DNA of 31,381 nucleotides from an uncultured Stenotrophomonas sp. (GTDB lineage: Bacteria; Pseudomonadota; Gammaproteobacteria; Xanthomonadales; Xanthomonadaceae), in assembly GCA_946223375.1 (NCBI GenBank), contig CAMICU010000021.1, positions 1-31,381 of the forward strand. Direction: 5' to 3'. The notes under the pieces were generated by a model. It did not search any database and was not told where the DNA came from. It saw only the letters and a program-made list of their open reading frames with translations. Numbering within the stretch: position 1 is the stretch's first letter; each line of letters begins with the position of its first letter. Below are positions 1-8,087 of this stretch, one piece after another. Position numbers and translations under genes: made by a program.

Positions 1-262
1 GGCCGCTCTTGCGCCACCACTGGCGCAGGTCCGGCAGCCACTTGGTGCCGTGGCCCTCGGCGGTGTCGCGCAGCTGGTACCAGACCGACAGGTTGGCGGC
101 GACCTTCTGGTCGGCGCCCTCGATCCACACCGCGACATACGGGCGGTGGTACTCGGCGACATTGAGCTTGGGCACTTCGACGTTGACGTCGAGGCTGGCG
201 GCGTAGGCGGCCGGGGCGGTGGCGATCAGGCCGCTCAGGGCGATGGTCAGGGTGACGCGCAT
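1..262 (-). CDS. DUF2271 periplasmic protein (3' part outside window)
   Basis: The protein starts with ATG at 262 and runs off the left edge after 87 codons. Residues 1-22 form a signal peptide (MRVTLTIALSGLIATAPAAYA), so the product is probably periplasmic. The following segment, with VEVPKLNVAEYHRPYVAVWI and then an ADQKVAANLSVWYQ stretch, resembles the DUF2271 family, whose members sit beside PepSY membrane proteins in iron-regulated clusters. A GGAG Shine-Dalgarno lies about 6 nt before the start. The gene follows the PepSY gene with a 25-nt gap, so the two are probably one transcript under the upstream Fur-like site. The molecular function of DUF2271 is not known. The family call is from recognition of the N-terminal half only. 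Confidence 0.75.
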   Translation of the reverse strand, partial: MRVTLTIALSGLIATAPAAYAASLDVNVEVPKLNVAEYHRPYVAVWIEGADQKVAANLSVWYQLRDTAEGHGTKWLPDLRQWWRKSG

Positions 263-287
263 GGTGCGACTCCGGGAGGAATGACGA

Positions 288-932
288 TCAGTGGATGAGG
301 AGCAGGGCGATCAGCAGCGGGATCAGCAGGCCCAGGCCGACCAGCGGCCAGGTCATGCGCCGCTGCCGCGCATGCAGATGCAGCAGGAACAGGCCGGTGA
401 TGCAGAACACCAGGCAGGCCACCGCGAACAGGTCCAGGAACCAGCCCCAGCCCGGACCGGCATTGCGGCCCTTGTGCAGGTCGTTGAAGTAGGACACCCA
501 GCCGCGGCGGGTCTTCTCGAACTCCACCGCGCCGGTTTCACGGTCGATGCTCAACCAGGCATCGGCGCCGGGCCCGGGCATGGACAGGTAGACCTCCTCG
601 GGGGACCACTCGGCCGGGCGTTGGCCGACGGAGACGTCCAGCCGCGCCGACAGCCAGTCCGAGACCCGCGCGGGCAGCGGCGCGTTGCCGTCCTCGCGCG
701 TACCCAGCGCCTTGAGCACCGGTGCCGGCAGCTCCAGCTGCAGGTTCTGCACCTGCGGTCTGGCTTCGATCTTCGAGGCGTGGTTGAGGGTGATGCCGGT
801 GAGGGAGAACAGCAGCATGCCGATCAGGCAGACCGCCGAGCTGATCCAGTGCCATTGGTGCAACGTGCGCAGCCAGAAGCCACGGCTGGCCTGTTGCTGC
901 ACGAGATTGGCGGAGGCGCGGTCTGCTGACAC
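288..932 (-). CDS. PepSY-associated transmembrane protein
   Basis: A 214-residue inner-membrane protein. It has an N-terminal helix at about residues 28-50 after the LHQWHWISS motif, a periplasmic domain at about 55-155, and two C-terminal helices at about 160-185 and 190-213 around DLHKGRNAGPGWGW. This is the short PepSY-TM arrangement seen in iron-regulated membrane proteins, some of which have been linked to reduction of imported ferric siderophores; that role is inference here. The start is GTG at 932 with no strong Shine-Dalgarno, and an internal GTG about ten codons later (NLVQQQ) is an alternative. A Fur-like site lies 39 nt upstream at 971-990. The DUF2271 gene follows in the same direction. 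Confidence 0.8.
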   Translation of the reverse strand: MSADRASANLVQQQASRGFWLRTLHQWHWISSAVCLIGMLLFSLTGITLNHASKIEARPQVQNLQLELPAPVLKALGTREDGNAPLPARVSDWLSARLDVSVGQRPAEWSPEEVYLSMPGPGADAWLSIDRETGAVEFEKTRRGWVSYFNDLHKGRNAGPGWGWFLDLFAVACLVFCITGLFLLHLHARQRRMTWPLVGLGLLIPLLIALLLIH

Positions 933-970
933 GGGAGTACGGCAAATGAGAGGGCAAAGATTAGATCATT

Positions 971-990
971 GATGAGAATGATTCGCAATT
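971..990 (-). promoter_or_regulatory. Fur box upstream of the PepSY gene
   Basis: The core at 973-987, TGAGAATGATTCGCA, matches the 7-1-7 Fur pattern TGATAAT-N-ATTATCA at 11 of 14 arm positions. The only gene reading away from it nearby is the minus-strand PepSY gene that starts at 932. On the other side lies the 3' end of the receptor gene and its terminator. It shares the GAGAAT core with the sites at 4166 and 8568. Confidence 0.7.
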
Positions 991-1088
991 TGTATCTATT
1001 TGTATCGATTGGCTGGCGAACGGCCCGGCAGCTGAGGGAGGGGCGCGCGGCAGCCGGCCCCTGCCGCGGCGGGGGCCGTGAACGACAA

Positions 1089-1126
1089 ACGCCCCGGCCC
1101 GCCCTGGGGTGGGCCGGCCGGGGCGT
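1089..1126 (-). terminator. Terminator of the TonB-dependent receptor gene
   Basis: An 11-bp perfect inverted repeat, ACGCCCCGGCC at 1089-1099 and GGCCGGGGCGT at 1116-1126, lies 10 nt after the receptor stop codon. On the minus strand the stem is followed by TTTGTCGTT, a short U-rich run. This is the usual form of an intrinsic terminator. Confidence 0.7.
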
Positions 1127-1136
1127 CGCAGCATCC

Positions 1137-3557
1137 TCAGAAGCGGGCGTTCAGGCTCAGCCAGACGCTGCGGGCCTTGTCCTTGTTGTTGTAGTCGTCG
1201 AAGTACAGGACCTCATTGGTGCTGTCGGCATACGCGCCGTCGCCGTCCAGGTCGTTGAAGGTGGTCCTGTAGGTGGTGAAGTCGCGATCGAACAGGTTGT
1301 TGATGCGCGCATTGATGGTCAGCCACTGGGTGGCTTCAAACGACGCACCCAGGTGGAACACCGTGTAGTTGCGGAAGTACAGCGGCTCGCCGGTCACCGC
1401 GCTGACGTCGTTGAAGCGCTTGGAGCGGGCCTCGCCGGTCAGGAACAGGTTGAAGCGATCGCTGGCCCGCCAGTTGAAGGTGGCATTGGCCATGTGTTTG
1501 GCGCTGTTGCCCAGCGGCAGGCCCTTGCGGGCACCGCTCTTCTGTTCGCTGTCGGTGTAGGTGTAGTTGGCGCGCAGGCTGAACGCATCGCTGATCTCCC
1601 AGCGGCCGGCGACTTCGGCGCCCTGGATCACCACCTCGTCGATGTTCACCGTCTTGGTGCTGCTGGCGTAGCCCAGGTCGGCATACTCGCCGGTGCTGCT
1701 GCAGGCCAGGGTCAGGCCGGCGCCGCAGGGCTGCGAGGAGATCTTGTCGTCGAACCGGTTGTGGAACAGCGTGGCGTTGAAGTTGTGGCCGTCCGGGTGC
1801 TGCCAGTAGACCGCCAGCTCGGTGCTGGTGCTGGTCTCCGGCTTCAGGTCCGGGTTGCCGAACATCGGCGAGGTGCCCTGGCCGCCGAAGCCGGTGACGC
1901 CGTCATACAGCTGGGTGGTCTTGGGGGTCTTGAAGCCGGTGCTGACGCCGCCCTTGACCGTCCACTGTTCGCTGACGGTGTACACGCCGTACAGGCGCGG
2001 GCTCAGGTGGTCGCCGAACACCTCGTGGTCGTCGTAGCGCAGGCCGTAGGTGATGGCCAGCGGCGCGAACACGGTCCAGGTGTCCTCGGCGAACAGCGAG
2101 TACATGTTGTGCTCCTGCTTGCGGCCCGGGGTGCCGACCTCGGTGCCGAACACGCCATCGGTCAGCTCGCCACGGATCACCTGCGTGCCGAACACGGCGG
2201 TGTGGTCACCGGCGGCCTGGAAGGGCACGTCGACCTTGGCATCGAGGGTGTACTGGGCGCTTTCCAGGGTGCGCTTGGGGCGCGGCAGGAAGGTCGCCTC
2301 GGCAAGGGCGCGGCGATCGGCGAGGGACATGCCGGCATAGGCGCCGGTGGCATCGATCATCTGCAGCAGGTGCTCACGCTCGGCCACGGTGAACGGCATG
2401 GTGCGGCCGTCGTTGTTGGTGGCCACGTGCGAGAGCGAGACAAAGCTGTTGCCGAACCCCCACTTGCCTTCGTGGGTCAACGCCCACGCATCGCGGGTGA
2501 ATTCCTGGGTCGGGCCATAGCCGACGCGCGGATCGGCCCGGCGCGCCCAGGTGCCGCCGCTGGCAGTGCAGCGGCTTGCATTGGTGCCGGTGCCATTGCG
2601 GCAGAAGTTGCTGCTGCGCCAGATGCTGTTGATGCCGTCGACGGTGCCGACCGGGTATTCCTCAACGCCCTGGTCGTTGATCTTGATCGAGTTGTCGTAT
2701 TCCTGGCGCGAGGTGTCGTAGTCCAGGGTGATCGTCTGCGCCTCGCCCGGGGTCCAGACCAGGCTGATGCCGCCGGCCTTGTTGGTGTTGTCCACGGTCT
2801 TGCCGCCGCCGCCGAAGCCCAGCGCGCGATTGTGCTCGACCCCGGCCGGGTCGGTGACCGAGGAGTAGACCGGGTTGGAGGCCTTGCGGTCGTACCAGCT
2901 GGCGCGCGCGCTGAGGTTCAGCACGCCCGGCACCAGCGGGCCGGTCACGAACAGGTCGGCGGTGGTGTCATCGCCGAACTCGTCATTGCTCTCGAAGGTG
3001 CGGCCCAGGGTGGCCGAGCCATGCCAGCTGTCCAGGGTGCGCTTGGTGATGATGTTGATGACGCCACCCATCGCGTCGGCGCCGTACAGCGTGGAAGCCG
3101 GGCCACGGATCACCTCGATGCGCTCGATCGCATCCAGCGGCGGGATGTGGTTGAACTGGTTGCCGCCGAAGTTGTTCGGGTAGATGTCGCCGTGGTTGTT
3201 CTGGCGGCGGCCGTTGACCAGGATCAGCGTGTAGTCCGAGCCCATGCCGCGCATGGAGATCGTGCCCTGGCCGGTCTTGTCGCGGGTTTCGCCCACGTCC
3301 ACGCCTTCCAGGTCGCGCACTGCGTCGAGCAGGGTCATGTACGGGCGCTTGGACAGTTCTTCCTGGGTGATGACCGAGATGCTGGCCGGTGCATCGGTGA
3401 TCTTCTGCTCGAAGCCGCTGGCGGTGACGACCACCTTGTCCAGCGTGGTGGGGGCGCCGTTGCCGTTGGCATGGGCGGCGCCGGACAGCGCGCCGAGCAC
3501 GGCGGCGGCAAGCAGGTGGCGGGAAACGGACGCACGACGACGATGGCGCTGGGCCAT
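1137..3557 (-). CDS. TonB-dependent outer-membrane receptor, CirA/FepA-like
   Basis: An 806-residue receptor. Residues 1-30 are a signal peptide, and a TonB box (TLDKVVVTAS) sits at about 38-47. The plug domain follows at about 50-165, with MRGMGSDYTLILVNGRR and IERIEVIRGPASTLYGADA as its clearest motifs. The rest is a 22-strand beta-barrel ending in a terminal Phe (LNARF), typical for outer-membrane insertion. The plug motifs match receptors for catecholate siderophores or their degradation products and colicins, but the substrate cannot be read from sequence. The ATG at 3557 has a GAGG ribosome site 6 nt upstream. The small gene at 3684-4085 and a Fur-like site lie upstream in the same direction, so iron repression is likely. 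Confidence 0.9.
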   Translation of the reverse strand: MAQRHRRRASVSRHLLAAAVLGALSGAAHANGNGAPTTLDKVVVTASGFEQKITDAPASISVITQEELSKRPYMTLLDAVRDLEGVDVGETRDKTGQGTISMRGMGSDYTLILVNGRRQNNHGDIYPNNFGGNQFNHIPPLDAIERIEVIRGPASTLYGADAMGGVINIITKRTLDSWHGSATLGRTFESNDEFGDDTTADLFVTGPLVPGVLNLSARASWYDRKASNPVYSSVTDPAGVEHNRALGFGGGGKTVDNTNKAGGISLVWTPGEAQTITLDYDTSRQEYDNSIKINDQGVEEYPVGTVDGINSIWRSSNFCRNGTGTNASRCTASGGTWARRADPRVGYGPTQEFTRDAWALTHEGKWGFGNSFVSLSHVATNNDGRTMPFTVAEREHLLQMIDATGAYAGMSLADRRALAEATFLPRPKRTLESAQYTLDAKVDVPFQAAGDHTAVFGTQVIRGELTDGVFGTEVGTPGRKQEHNMYSLFAEDTWTVFAPLAITYGLRYDDHEVFGDHLSPRLYGVYTVSEQWTVKGGVSTGFKTPKTTQLYDGVTGFGGQGTSPMFGNPDLKPETSTSTELAVYWQHPDGHNFNATLFHNRFDDKISSQPCGAGLTLACSSTGEYADLGYASSTKTVNIDEVVIQGAEVAGRWEISDAFSLRANYTYTDSEQKSGARKGLPLGNSAKHMANATFNWRASDRFNLFLTGEARSKRFNDVSAVTGEPLYFRNYTVFHLGASFEATQWLTINARINNLFDRDFTTYRTTFNDLDGDGAYADSTNEVLYFDDYNNKDKARSVWLSLNARF

Positions 3558-3683
3558 GGGGAACCTCGAGAAGTAGGAAGAACGGCGATGCAGGCAGGCC
3601 GCACGGGCAGGGCGCCAGCGGCGTGTCGCGGGAACAGGCAGGAGCAGTGGCGGCGTGCGCGGGCGGCGCTGCGCCGGGCGCGA

Positions 3684-4085
3684 TCAGGCCAGCGGTGGGG
3701 CCTGGCCGCGCTGCTGGCGCGGACTGGTCAGGGCGTGATGCGCCTGACGCGGTGCGGGCGGGATCAACGAACGGGCGAGGCGGCCCGCGTCGTGGTGGCC
3801 CGATACCTGTGCCGGATGCGACTGCGCGGCGCGGGGCGCGCGCAGGCTGGCGACCCGGCGCAGCTTGGCCGGGCTTTCTTCCTCAAGGTGCGTCTCACCG
3901 CCCGGGCGCTCTTCGCCGGTGGCGGAGCTGGCCGCAGCGATGCCATGGCGCGGGGCGTGTTGCCCGACCTGCCACAGCGAGGCCAGCAGCGACAGCAGGA
4001 GCAGCAGGCACAGCGCGGCCGGACGCATCGCTCGGGAGCGAGGCGCGCGGATGGCCAGGTGCTGCGGGCGCTGCGGTTGCTGCAC
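3684..4085 (-). CDS. Small membrane-anchored protein of unknown function before a receptor
   Basis: A 133-residue protein I do not recognise. It starts with GTG at 4085 with GGGG about 7 nt before it; an ATG at codon 20 (4028) is an alternative. A hydrophobic segment (about 21-40, PAALCLLLLLSLLASLWQV) is followed by a basic, proline- and histidine-rich tail ending QAPPLA. There are very few acidic residues after position 70, and the only cysteine lies within the hydrophobic segment. It lies between a Fur-like site (4166-4184) and the receptor gene. The 143-residue gene at 8088-8519 occupies the same position before piuA and has the same plan: one hydrophobic helix, a Pro/His-rich tail and a final APPL. 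This shared placement is the best argument that it is a real gene. Confidence 0.6.
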   Translation of the reverse strand: MQQPQRPQHLAIRAPRSRAMRPAALCLLLLLSLLASLWQVGQHAPRHGIAAASSATGEERPGGETHLEEESPAKLRRVASLRAPRAAQSHPAQVSGHHDAGRLARSLIPPAPRQAHHALTSPRQQRGQAPPLA

Positions 4086-4165
4086 TGAAATCCCCAGGTG
4101 GCACGCACGGCGCGATCAGCCGTGTGTTTTCGGGCCGGAATTGTAGTTGGGATTCGTTAGCTTGT

Positions 4166-4184
4166 GCAAATGAGAATTGATAGC
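4166..4184 (-). promoter_or_regulatory. Fur box upstream of the small gene and receptor
   Basis: Reads GCAAAT-GAGAAT-T-GATAGC, a hexamer array of the Fur type sharing the GCAAAT/GAGAAT core with the sites at 971 and 15770. The right arm is the weaker one. It is 81 nt upstream of the GTG at 4085 and just below the stop of the Sel1 gene, so it should serve the minus-strand small gene and the receptor that follows. Confidence 0.6.
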
Positions 4185-4196
4185 GATTGACGGATG

Positions 4197-4910
4197 TCAA
4201 TCCAACGGGCTGACGAGGGCACGGATCACCGCGTGTTCCGATCGCGCCAGCTGCGGCTTGATCTGCGCCAGAAACGACGGGCTGCCATTGGCAAGCGCCT
4301 GTCTCAGCCACTGTGCCGCGTCATCCACCTGACCGGCGGCCAGTAGCAGCGAGGCATGGCTCGCCTGGCCGCGGAAATCTCCGCCCTGCGCCGAGCGCAG
4401 GTACCAGGCAGGTGCAGCGGCCGGATTGGCGGCGACGCCGCGGCCTTCCTCCAGGCAGCGGCCGACCAGGTTCATCGACTTGGCGTGGCCGATCCGGGCG
4501 GCGCTCAGGTACAGCGCATAGGCCGCCGCCTCGTCGCGGGCGATGCCACGTCCGGTGGCGAGCAGATTGGCGAGGTTGTACATGCCCCAGTCCAGGCCGT
4601 GGTCGGCGGCCTTGCGGTACCAGACCGCCGCGAGTTCGCAGTTGGCGGGTGTGCCTTGGCCGAGTTCATGGCAGCGTCCCAGCATGTTCATGGCCAGCGG
4701 CAGCCCACCGTTGGCGGCGCGTTCAAACCAGGCCATGCCGGCGTTCGCATCGGCTTCGCATGCGCGGCCTTCCATGCGCGCCTGGCCCAGGACGAACTGG
4801 GCCAGTGCGTCGCCGTCCTGCGCACGCTGCTCCAGCTCGGTCAGCACGGTTGCCGGGTCGGCGGGGAGCCGTTGCAGCAGTGACTGCAGGTCCTGCATGG
4901 GCGCGCTCAC
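4197..4910 (-). CDS. Sel1-repeat (TPR-like) protein of the piu cluster
   Basis: A 237-residue protein made of about five Sel1-like helical repeats. Each carries the G-x-A-x-(A/M)-x-x-L-G pattern, for example DALAQFVLGQARMEGR, LAMNMLGRCHELGQG, WGMYNLANLLATGRG and KSMNLVGRCLEEGRG. No signal peptide is visible, so it is probably a cytoplasmic scaffold. The start is GTG at 4910, overlapping the piuC stop by GTGA, which implies translational coupling; an ATG four codons in is an alternative. A piuA, piuC and Sel1-type gene group also occurs in Pseudomonas aeruginosa, from memory. Sel1 proteins mediate protein-protein contacts, and no partner can be named here. Confidence 0.85.
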   Translation of the reverse strand: MSAPMQDLQSLLQRLPADPATVLTELEQRAQDGDALAQFVLGQARMEGRACEADANAGMAWFERAANGGLPLAMNMLGRCHELGQGTPANCELAAVWYRKAADHGLDWGMYNLANLLATGRGIARDEAAAYALYLSAARIGHAKSMNLVGRCLEEGRGVAANPAAAPAWYLRSAQGGDFRGQASHASLLLAAGQVDDAAQWLRQALANGSPSFLAQIKPQLARSEHAVIRALVSPLD

Positions 4911-5599
4911 GCCTCAGCCCATTGCCGCAGCAGGTTGTGATAGACGCCGGTCAGGCTGACCAGCGAGGGATGCTGCGGGTGATCGCGGGTGATGCCGCGG
5001 ATGGACAGATCGAGCTCCCACAGCAGGCGGCGCTGGCCGTCATCGCGGACCATCGACTGGATCCAGAAAAAAGACGCCAGGCGCGCACCGCGCGTCACCG
5101 GAGTGACCTGGTGCAGGCTGGTGCCCGGGTACAGCACCATGTGCCCGGCCGGCAGCTTGACGCGCTGGTTGCCGTAGGTGTCCTCGATGACCAGTTCCCC
5201 GCCGTCGTACTCGTCCGGGTCGGCCAGGAACAGCGTGGCCGACAGGTCGGTGCGCACCGGCTGCGGGTCATCGGGGCGGCTGATGTGGTCGTAGCGGATC
5301 GCGTTGTCGACGTGGAAGCCGAAGGTTTCACCTTCGCGGTAGCAGTTGAACAGCGGCGGGTAGACACGACGCGGCAGGGCTGCGGCGAAGAAGGTGTCGT
5401 TGCGGCCCAATGCATCGAGGATCATCGAACCCAGCGCGCGCGCGACGGGATCGGATTCGGGAAGTTGCAGGTTCCGTTTGGCCTGCGCCGACTGGTAGCC
5501 GGCGGTGGCCTTGCCGTCGGCCCAGCCCGCATCCTGCAGGCGCTGGCGGGCGAGAGCGACCTGTTCGCGCGTGAGTACGTCGGGGATATGCAGCAGCAT
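4907..5599 (-). CDS. piuC: PiuC, Fe(II)/2-oxoglutarate-dependent PKHD-type dioxygenase
   Basis: A 230-residue enzyme of the PKHD-type hydroxylase family, full length for the family. The double-stranded beta-helix carries the iron-binding HxD in FGFHVDN and the distal histidine in TSLHQVTPVTRGAR, whose Arg would bind 2-oxoglutarate. Other conserved blocks are LFNCYREGETFG, DLSATLFLADPDEYDGGELV and HMVLYPGTSLH. The start ATG at 5599 has AAGGGA about 6 nt upstream. It follows piuA and is translationally coupled to the Sel1 gene. Co-location with piuA implies a role in iron-siderophore uptake. The substrate hydroxylated by PiuC is not known to me. Confidence 0.93.
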   Translation of the reverse strand: MLLHIPDVLTREQVALARQRLQDAGWADGKATAGYQSAQAKRNLQLPESDPVARALGSMILDALGRNDTFFAAALPRRVYPPLFNCYREGETFGFHVDNAIRYDHISRPDDPQPVRTDLSATLFLADPDEYDGGELVIEDTYGNQRVKLPAGHMVLYPGTSLHQVTPVTRGARLASFFWIQSMVRDDGQRRLLWELDLSIRGITRDHPQHPSLVSLTGVYHNLLRQWAEA

Positions 5600-5619
5600 G
5601 AGGGTTCCCTTGATGCGAA

Positions 5620-5642
5620 GCCCCCGGCGCGAGGCCGGGGGC
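5620..5642 (-). other. Stem-loop between piuA and piuC
   Basis: A 9-bp perfect stem, GCCCCCGGC (5620-5628) and GCCGGGGGC (5634-5642), with a 5-nt loop lies in the 64-nt gap between the piuA stop and the piuC start. On the minus strand it is not followed by a U-run. It is more likely an attenuating or mRNA-end-protecting hairpin than a full terminator, and could set the receptor-to-dioxygenase ratio. Confidence 0.55.
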
Positions 5643-5663
5643 GGGTGGAGCGGTCCAGCTCGA

Positions 5664-7943
5664 TCAGAACTTGACGTTCAGTGCCAGCGTGGCCGAGCGG
5701 CCCGGGGCGATGCTGGCGTAATGCGAAGCATACGCCTTGGTGAAGTACACCTTGTCGGACAGGTTCTGCACGTTCAGCTGCAGGCTGACGTTCTCCTGGA
5801 TGGCGTAGCTGGCCATCGCATCCCAACGGGTGTAGCTGGGGATCCACTTGAGGTTGGCGGCGTCACCGTACTGCTTGTCGGAGTAGGTTGCGCCGGCGCC
5901 GAGGGTCAGGCCGAACGGGAAGCTGTAGGTCGTCCACAGGTTGGCGCTGTGCTTGGCGGTGTTGGGGAACTGGTTGCCGTTGTTCGGCGACGGGATCCAC
6001 ACGCCCGGTGCCGGGCAGCCGGTGCGGCTGGAGACCGAGCAGGTGAAGCCGTTGTCCTTCAGCTCCGAATCCAGGTAGGTGTAGCCACCGTAGACGCTCC
6101 ATGCGTCGGTCAGCTGGCCGGTGAAGCCCAGCTCGAAGCCGTCGATGACCTTCTTGCCTGCGTTCTGGGTGGTGCCGTTGTCGATCACCACGCGCGCGTT
6201 GTTCAGCTCGGTGTGGAAGAGGGCGGCGGTCAGGTTCAGGCGGTTGTCGAACAGGTTCCACTTGGTGCCCAGTTCGAGGTTCTTGGTTTCCTGCGGCTTC
6301 AGGTCGGCGTTGGCGGCATTGATGCCGTCCGAGCCATCGCCACCGTCCATGCCCGGCGGGGTCGAGGAGGTGCCATAGGACAGGTAGATGCTGCCGTTGG
6401 CGACCGGCTTGAACACGACGCCGGCCTGGTAGTTGACGAAGTCGGTGTCGTTGTTGAACACCGTGGGGGCCTTGCCCAGTACCGGCGTGACCAGCTCGGT
6501 GGAGTAGTCGTCGTAGCGCAGGCCGAGGTTGACCGACCACTGCGCGTTGAACTCGATGGTGTCGAACGCGTAGACCGATTTGGTCTTGGTGGTCTGGCGG
6601 ACGTCCAGGCTCTTGTCGCTGCGGTAGACCTTCTGGCCGACCGACCACGGATCATTCGGGTTGGGGTTGTAGAAGTCGGTGCAGTTGTAGCCGGTGGCCG
6701 CGCCGGTGGTCGGACAGGCGGTGCTGCCATTGAGCGGATTGTTGGTGCCCGGCGTCATCTGGTAGGTGCCGCGGGTCATCTTCTCGTCGCTGTACTCAAC
6801 GCCGGTGCTGTAGCTGTGCTTGAGCGAGCCGGTGTTGAAGCTGCCGGTCAGGCTCAGCTGGTCGGTGAAGTTCTTCAGGTCGACCGCGCGGGTGTTGGTG
6901 CGGCGCCACAGCGTGCCGTACAGGTTCGGGTTGCCCTTGCTGTCGTCCGGCTGGGTCCACAGATAGTCGTTGCTGGTGTTGCCCAGGCGCGCGATGTTGC
7001 GCAGCTTGTGGCCGCCGAAGTCGTAGCTGGCGTCGACGGTGCTGATGTCCGCGCGGGTGCGCTGGAAGTCGCGATCCTTCAGGCCGTAATAGTTGTTGCG
7101 GTCCGGGACCAGCGGGCTGCCGTCGCCGTTCTTGGTGACGTTCGGGCCACTGGTGAAGGGGTTGCTGTACGGGAAGCCGCCGGCATCGGGCAGGTCGTCG
7201 GTTTCCATGTGGTAGTGGCCGATGATCAGCTGCGCCGGGCTGTTCAGTCCGAACGCGATCGACGGGGCGATGCCCCAGCGATCGACGTTGGCGGCGTCAC
7301 GGCCGGCGATGTCGGACTGGTGCTTCATCAGGTTGACGCGTGCGGCGATGCCTTCGCCGATGACGTAATTGCTGTCCACGGTGGCGCGCGCGTAGCTGTC
7401 GGTGCCGGCGCCCATGCTGACGCTGGTCTCGTTCTTCAGCTTCGGGGTCTTGCTGACCAGGTTGAGGCTGCCGCCGCCGGAGTCACGGCCGCCGTAGGCC
7501 GAGCTCGGGCCCTTGACCACTTCCACCTGCTCCAGGTCGAAGATCTCGCGGGTCTGCGAGCCTACGTCGCGCAGGCCGTCGACAAAGATGTTGCTCTGCG
7601 AGTCGAAGCCACGGATGAAGGGGCGGTCACCGGTCGGGTTGCCGCCTTCGCCCGCACCGAAGGTGATGCCGGGAACCATGCGCAGGGCGTCCTGCAGACT
7701 GGTCGCGCCGGTCTCCTGGATCAGCTTTTCCGAGACGATGGACACCGACTTGGGCGTATCCAGCAGGTCGGCGGTGAACTTGGGCGATGACGGGGCGAAC
7801 CAGCTGCCGCGTACCTGCACCTTGTCCAGGTCGGTGGCTTTGCGCTGCTCGGCAGCGGAGTCGGTGTTGTCGGCGGCATGGGCGGCCAGTGGGGCCATGG
7901 CAATCAGCAGTGCAGACGTCAGCGGAGTACGGACAGGGTTCAT
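5664..7943 (-). CDS. piuA: PiuA/Fiu-type TonB-dependent siderophore receptor
   Basis: A 759-residue receptor when started at ATG 7943, which places a clean signal peptide at residues 1-23 (MNPVRTPLTSALLIAM...AHA). The frame stays open 20 codons further, but that extension has no signal character. A TonB box (DLDKVQVRG) precedes the plug, whose motifs PFIRGFDSQSNIFVDGLRD, FDLEQVEVVKGPSSAYGGRD and GGGSLNLVSK are typical of the Fiu/PiuA group. The barrel ends in LALNVKF. The family imports monomeric catecholate-iron complexes and catechol-bearing antibiotics in other bacteria; that specificity is family knowledge. piuC and a Sel1 gene follow. A small gene and a Fur-like site precede it. Confidence 0.93.
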   Translation of the reverse strand: MNPVRTPLTSALLIAMAPLAAHAADNTDSAAEQRKATDLDKVQVRGSWFAPSSPKFTADLLDTPKSVSIVSEKLIQETGATSLQDALRMVPGITFGAGEGGNPTGDRPFIRGFDSQSNIFVDGLRDVGSQTREIFDLEQVEVVKGPSSAYGGRDSGGGSLNLVSKTPKLKNETSVSMGAGTDSYARATVDSNYVIGEGIAARVNLMKHQSDIAGRDAANVDRWGIAPSIAFGLNSPAQLIIGHYHMETDDLPDAGGFPYSNPFTSGPNVTKNGDGSPLVPDRNNYYGLKDRDFQRTRADISTVDASYDFGGHKLRNIARLGNTSNDYLWTQPDDSKGNPNLYGTLWRRTNTRAVDLKNFTDQLSLTGSFNTGSLKHSYSTGVEYSDEKMTRGTYQMTPGTNNPLNGSTACPTTGAATGYNCTDFYNPNPNDPWSVGQKVYRSDKSLDVRQTTKTKSVYAFDTIEFNAQWSVNLGLRYDDYSTELVTPVLGKAPTVFNNDTDFVNYQAGVVFKPVANGSIYLSYGTSSTPPGMDGGDGSDGINAANADLKPQETKNLELGTKWNLFDNRLNLTAALFHTELNNARVVIDNGTTQNAGKKVIDGFELGFTGQLTDAWSVYGGYTYLDSELKDNGFTCSVSSRTGCPAPGVWIPSPNNGNQFPNTAKHSANLWTTYSFPFGLTLGAGATYSDKQYGDAANLKWIPSYTRWDAMASYAIQENVSLQLNVQNLSDKVYFTKAYASHYASIAPGRSATLALNVKF

Positions 7944-8087
7944 TGGGGACTCGGTGATAGGCGAATGAGAAAGCAACGACGTCATGCCGCTGCGGAAACG
8001 CAAAAGCGAAAGAAACAGGGGAAATCCGGGAATCCGGTGAAACAGACGGGCGCGCAGCCGGCGGTCGCCGGCCGGTCAGGCGCGGAT

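Noticed and set aside
969..4088. A 1039-codon plus-strand open frame opposite the first receptor
   Set aside because: It is antisense to a receptor with complete motifs. The translation is a Val/Gly/Ala/Glu-rich run without domains, the usual shadow of high-GC codon usage. The same applies to long plus-strand frames at 5505-7790, 10890-12965, 16634-18439 and 22439-24724.
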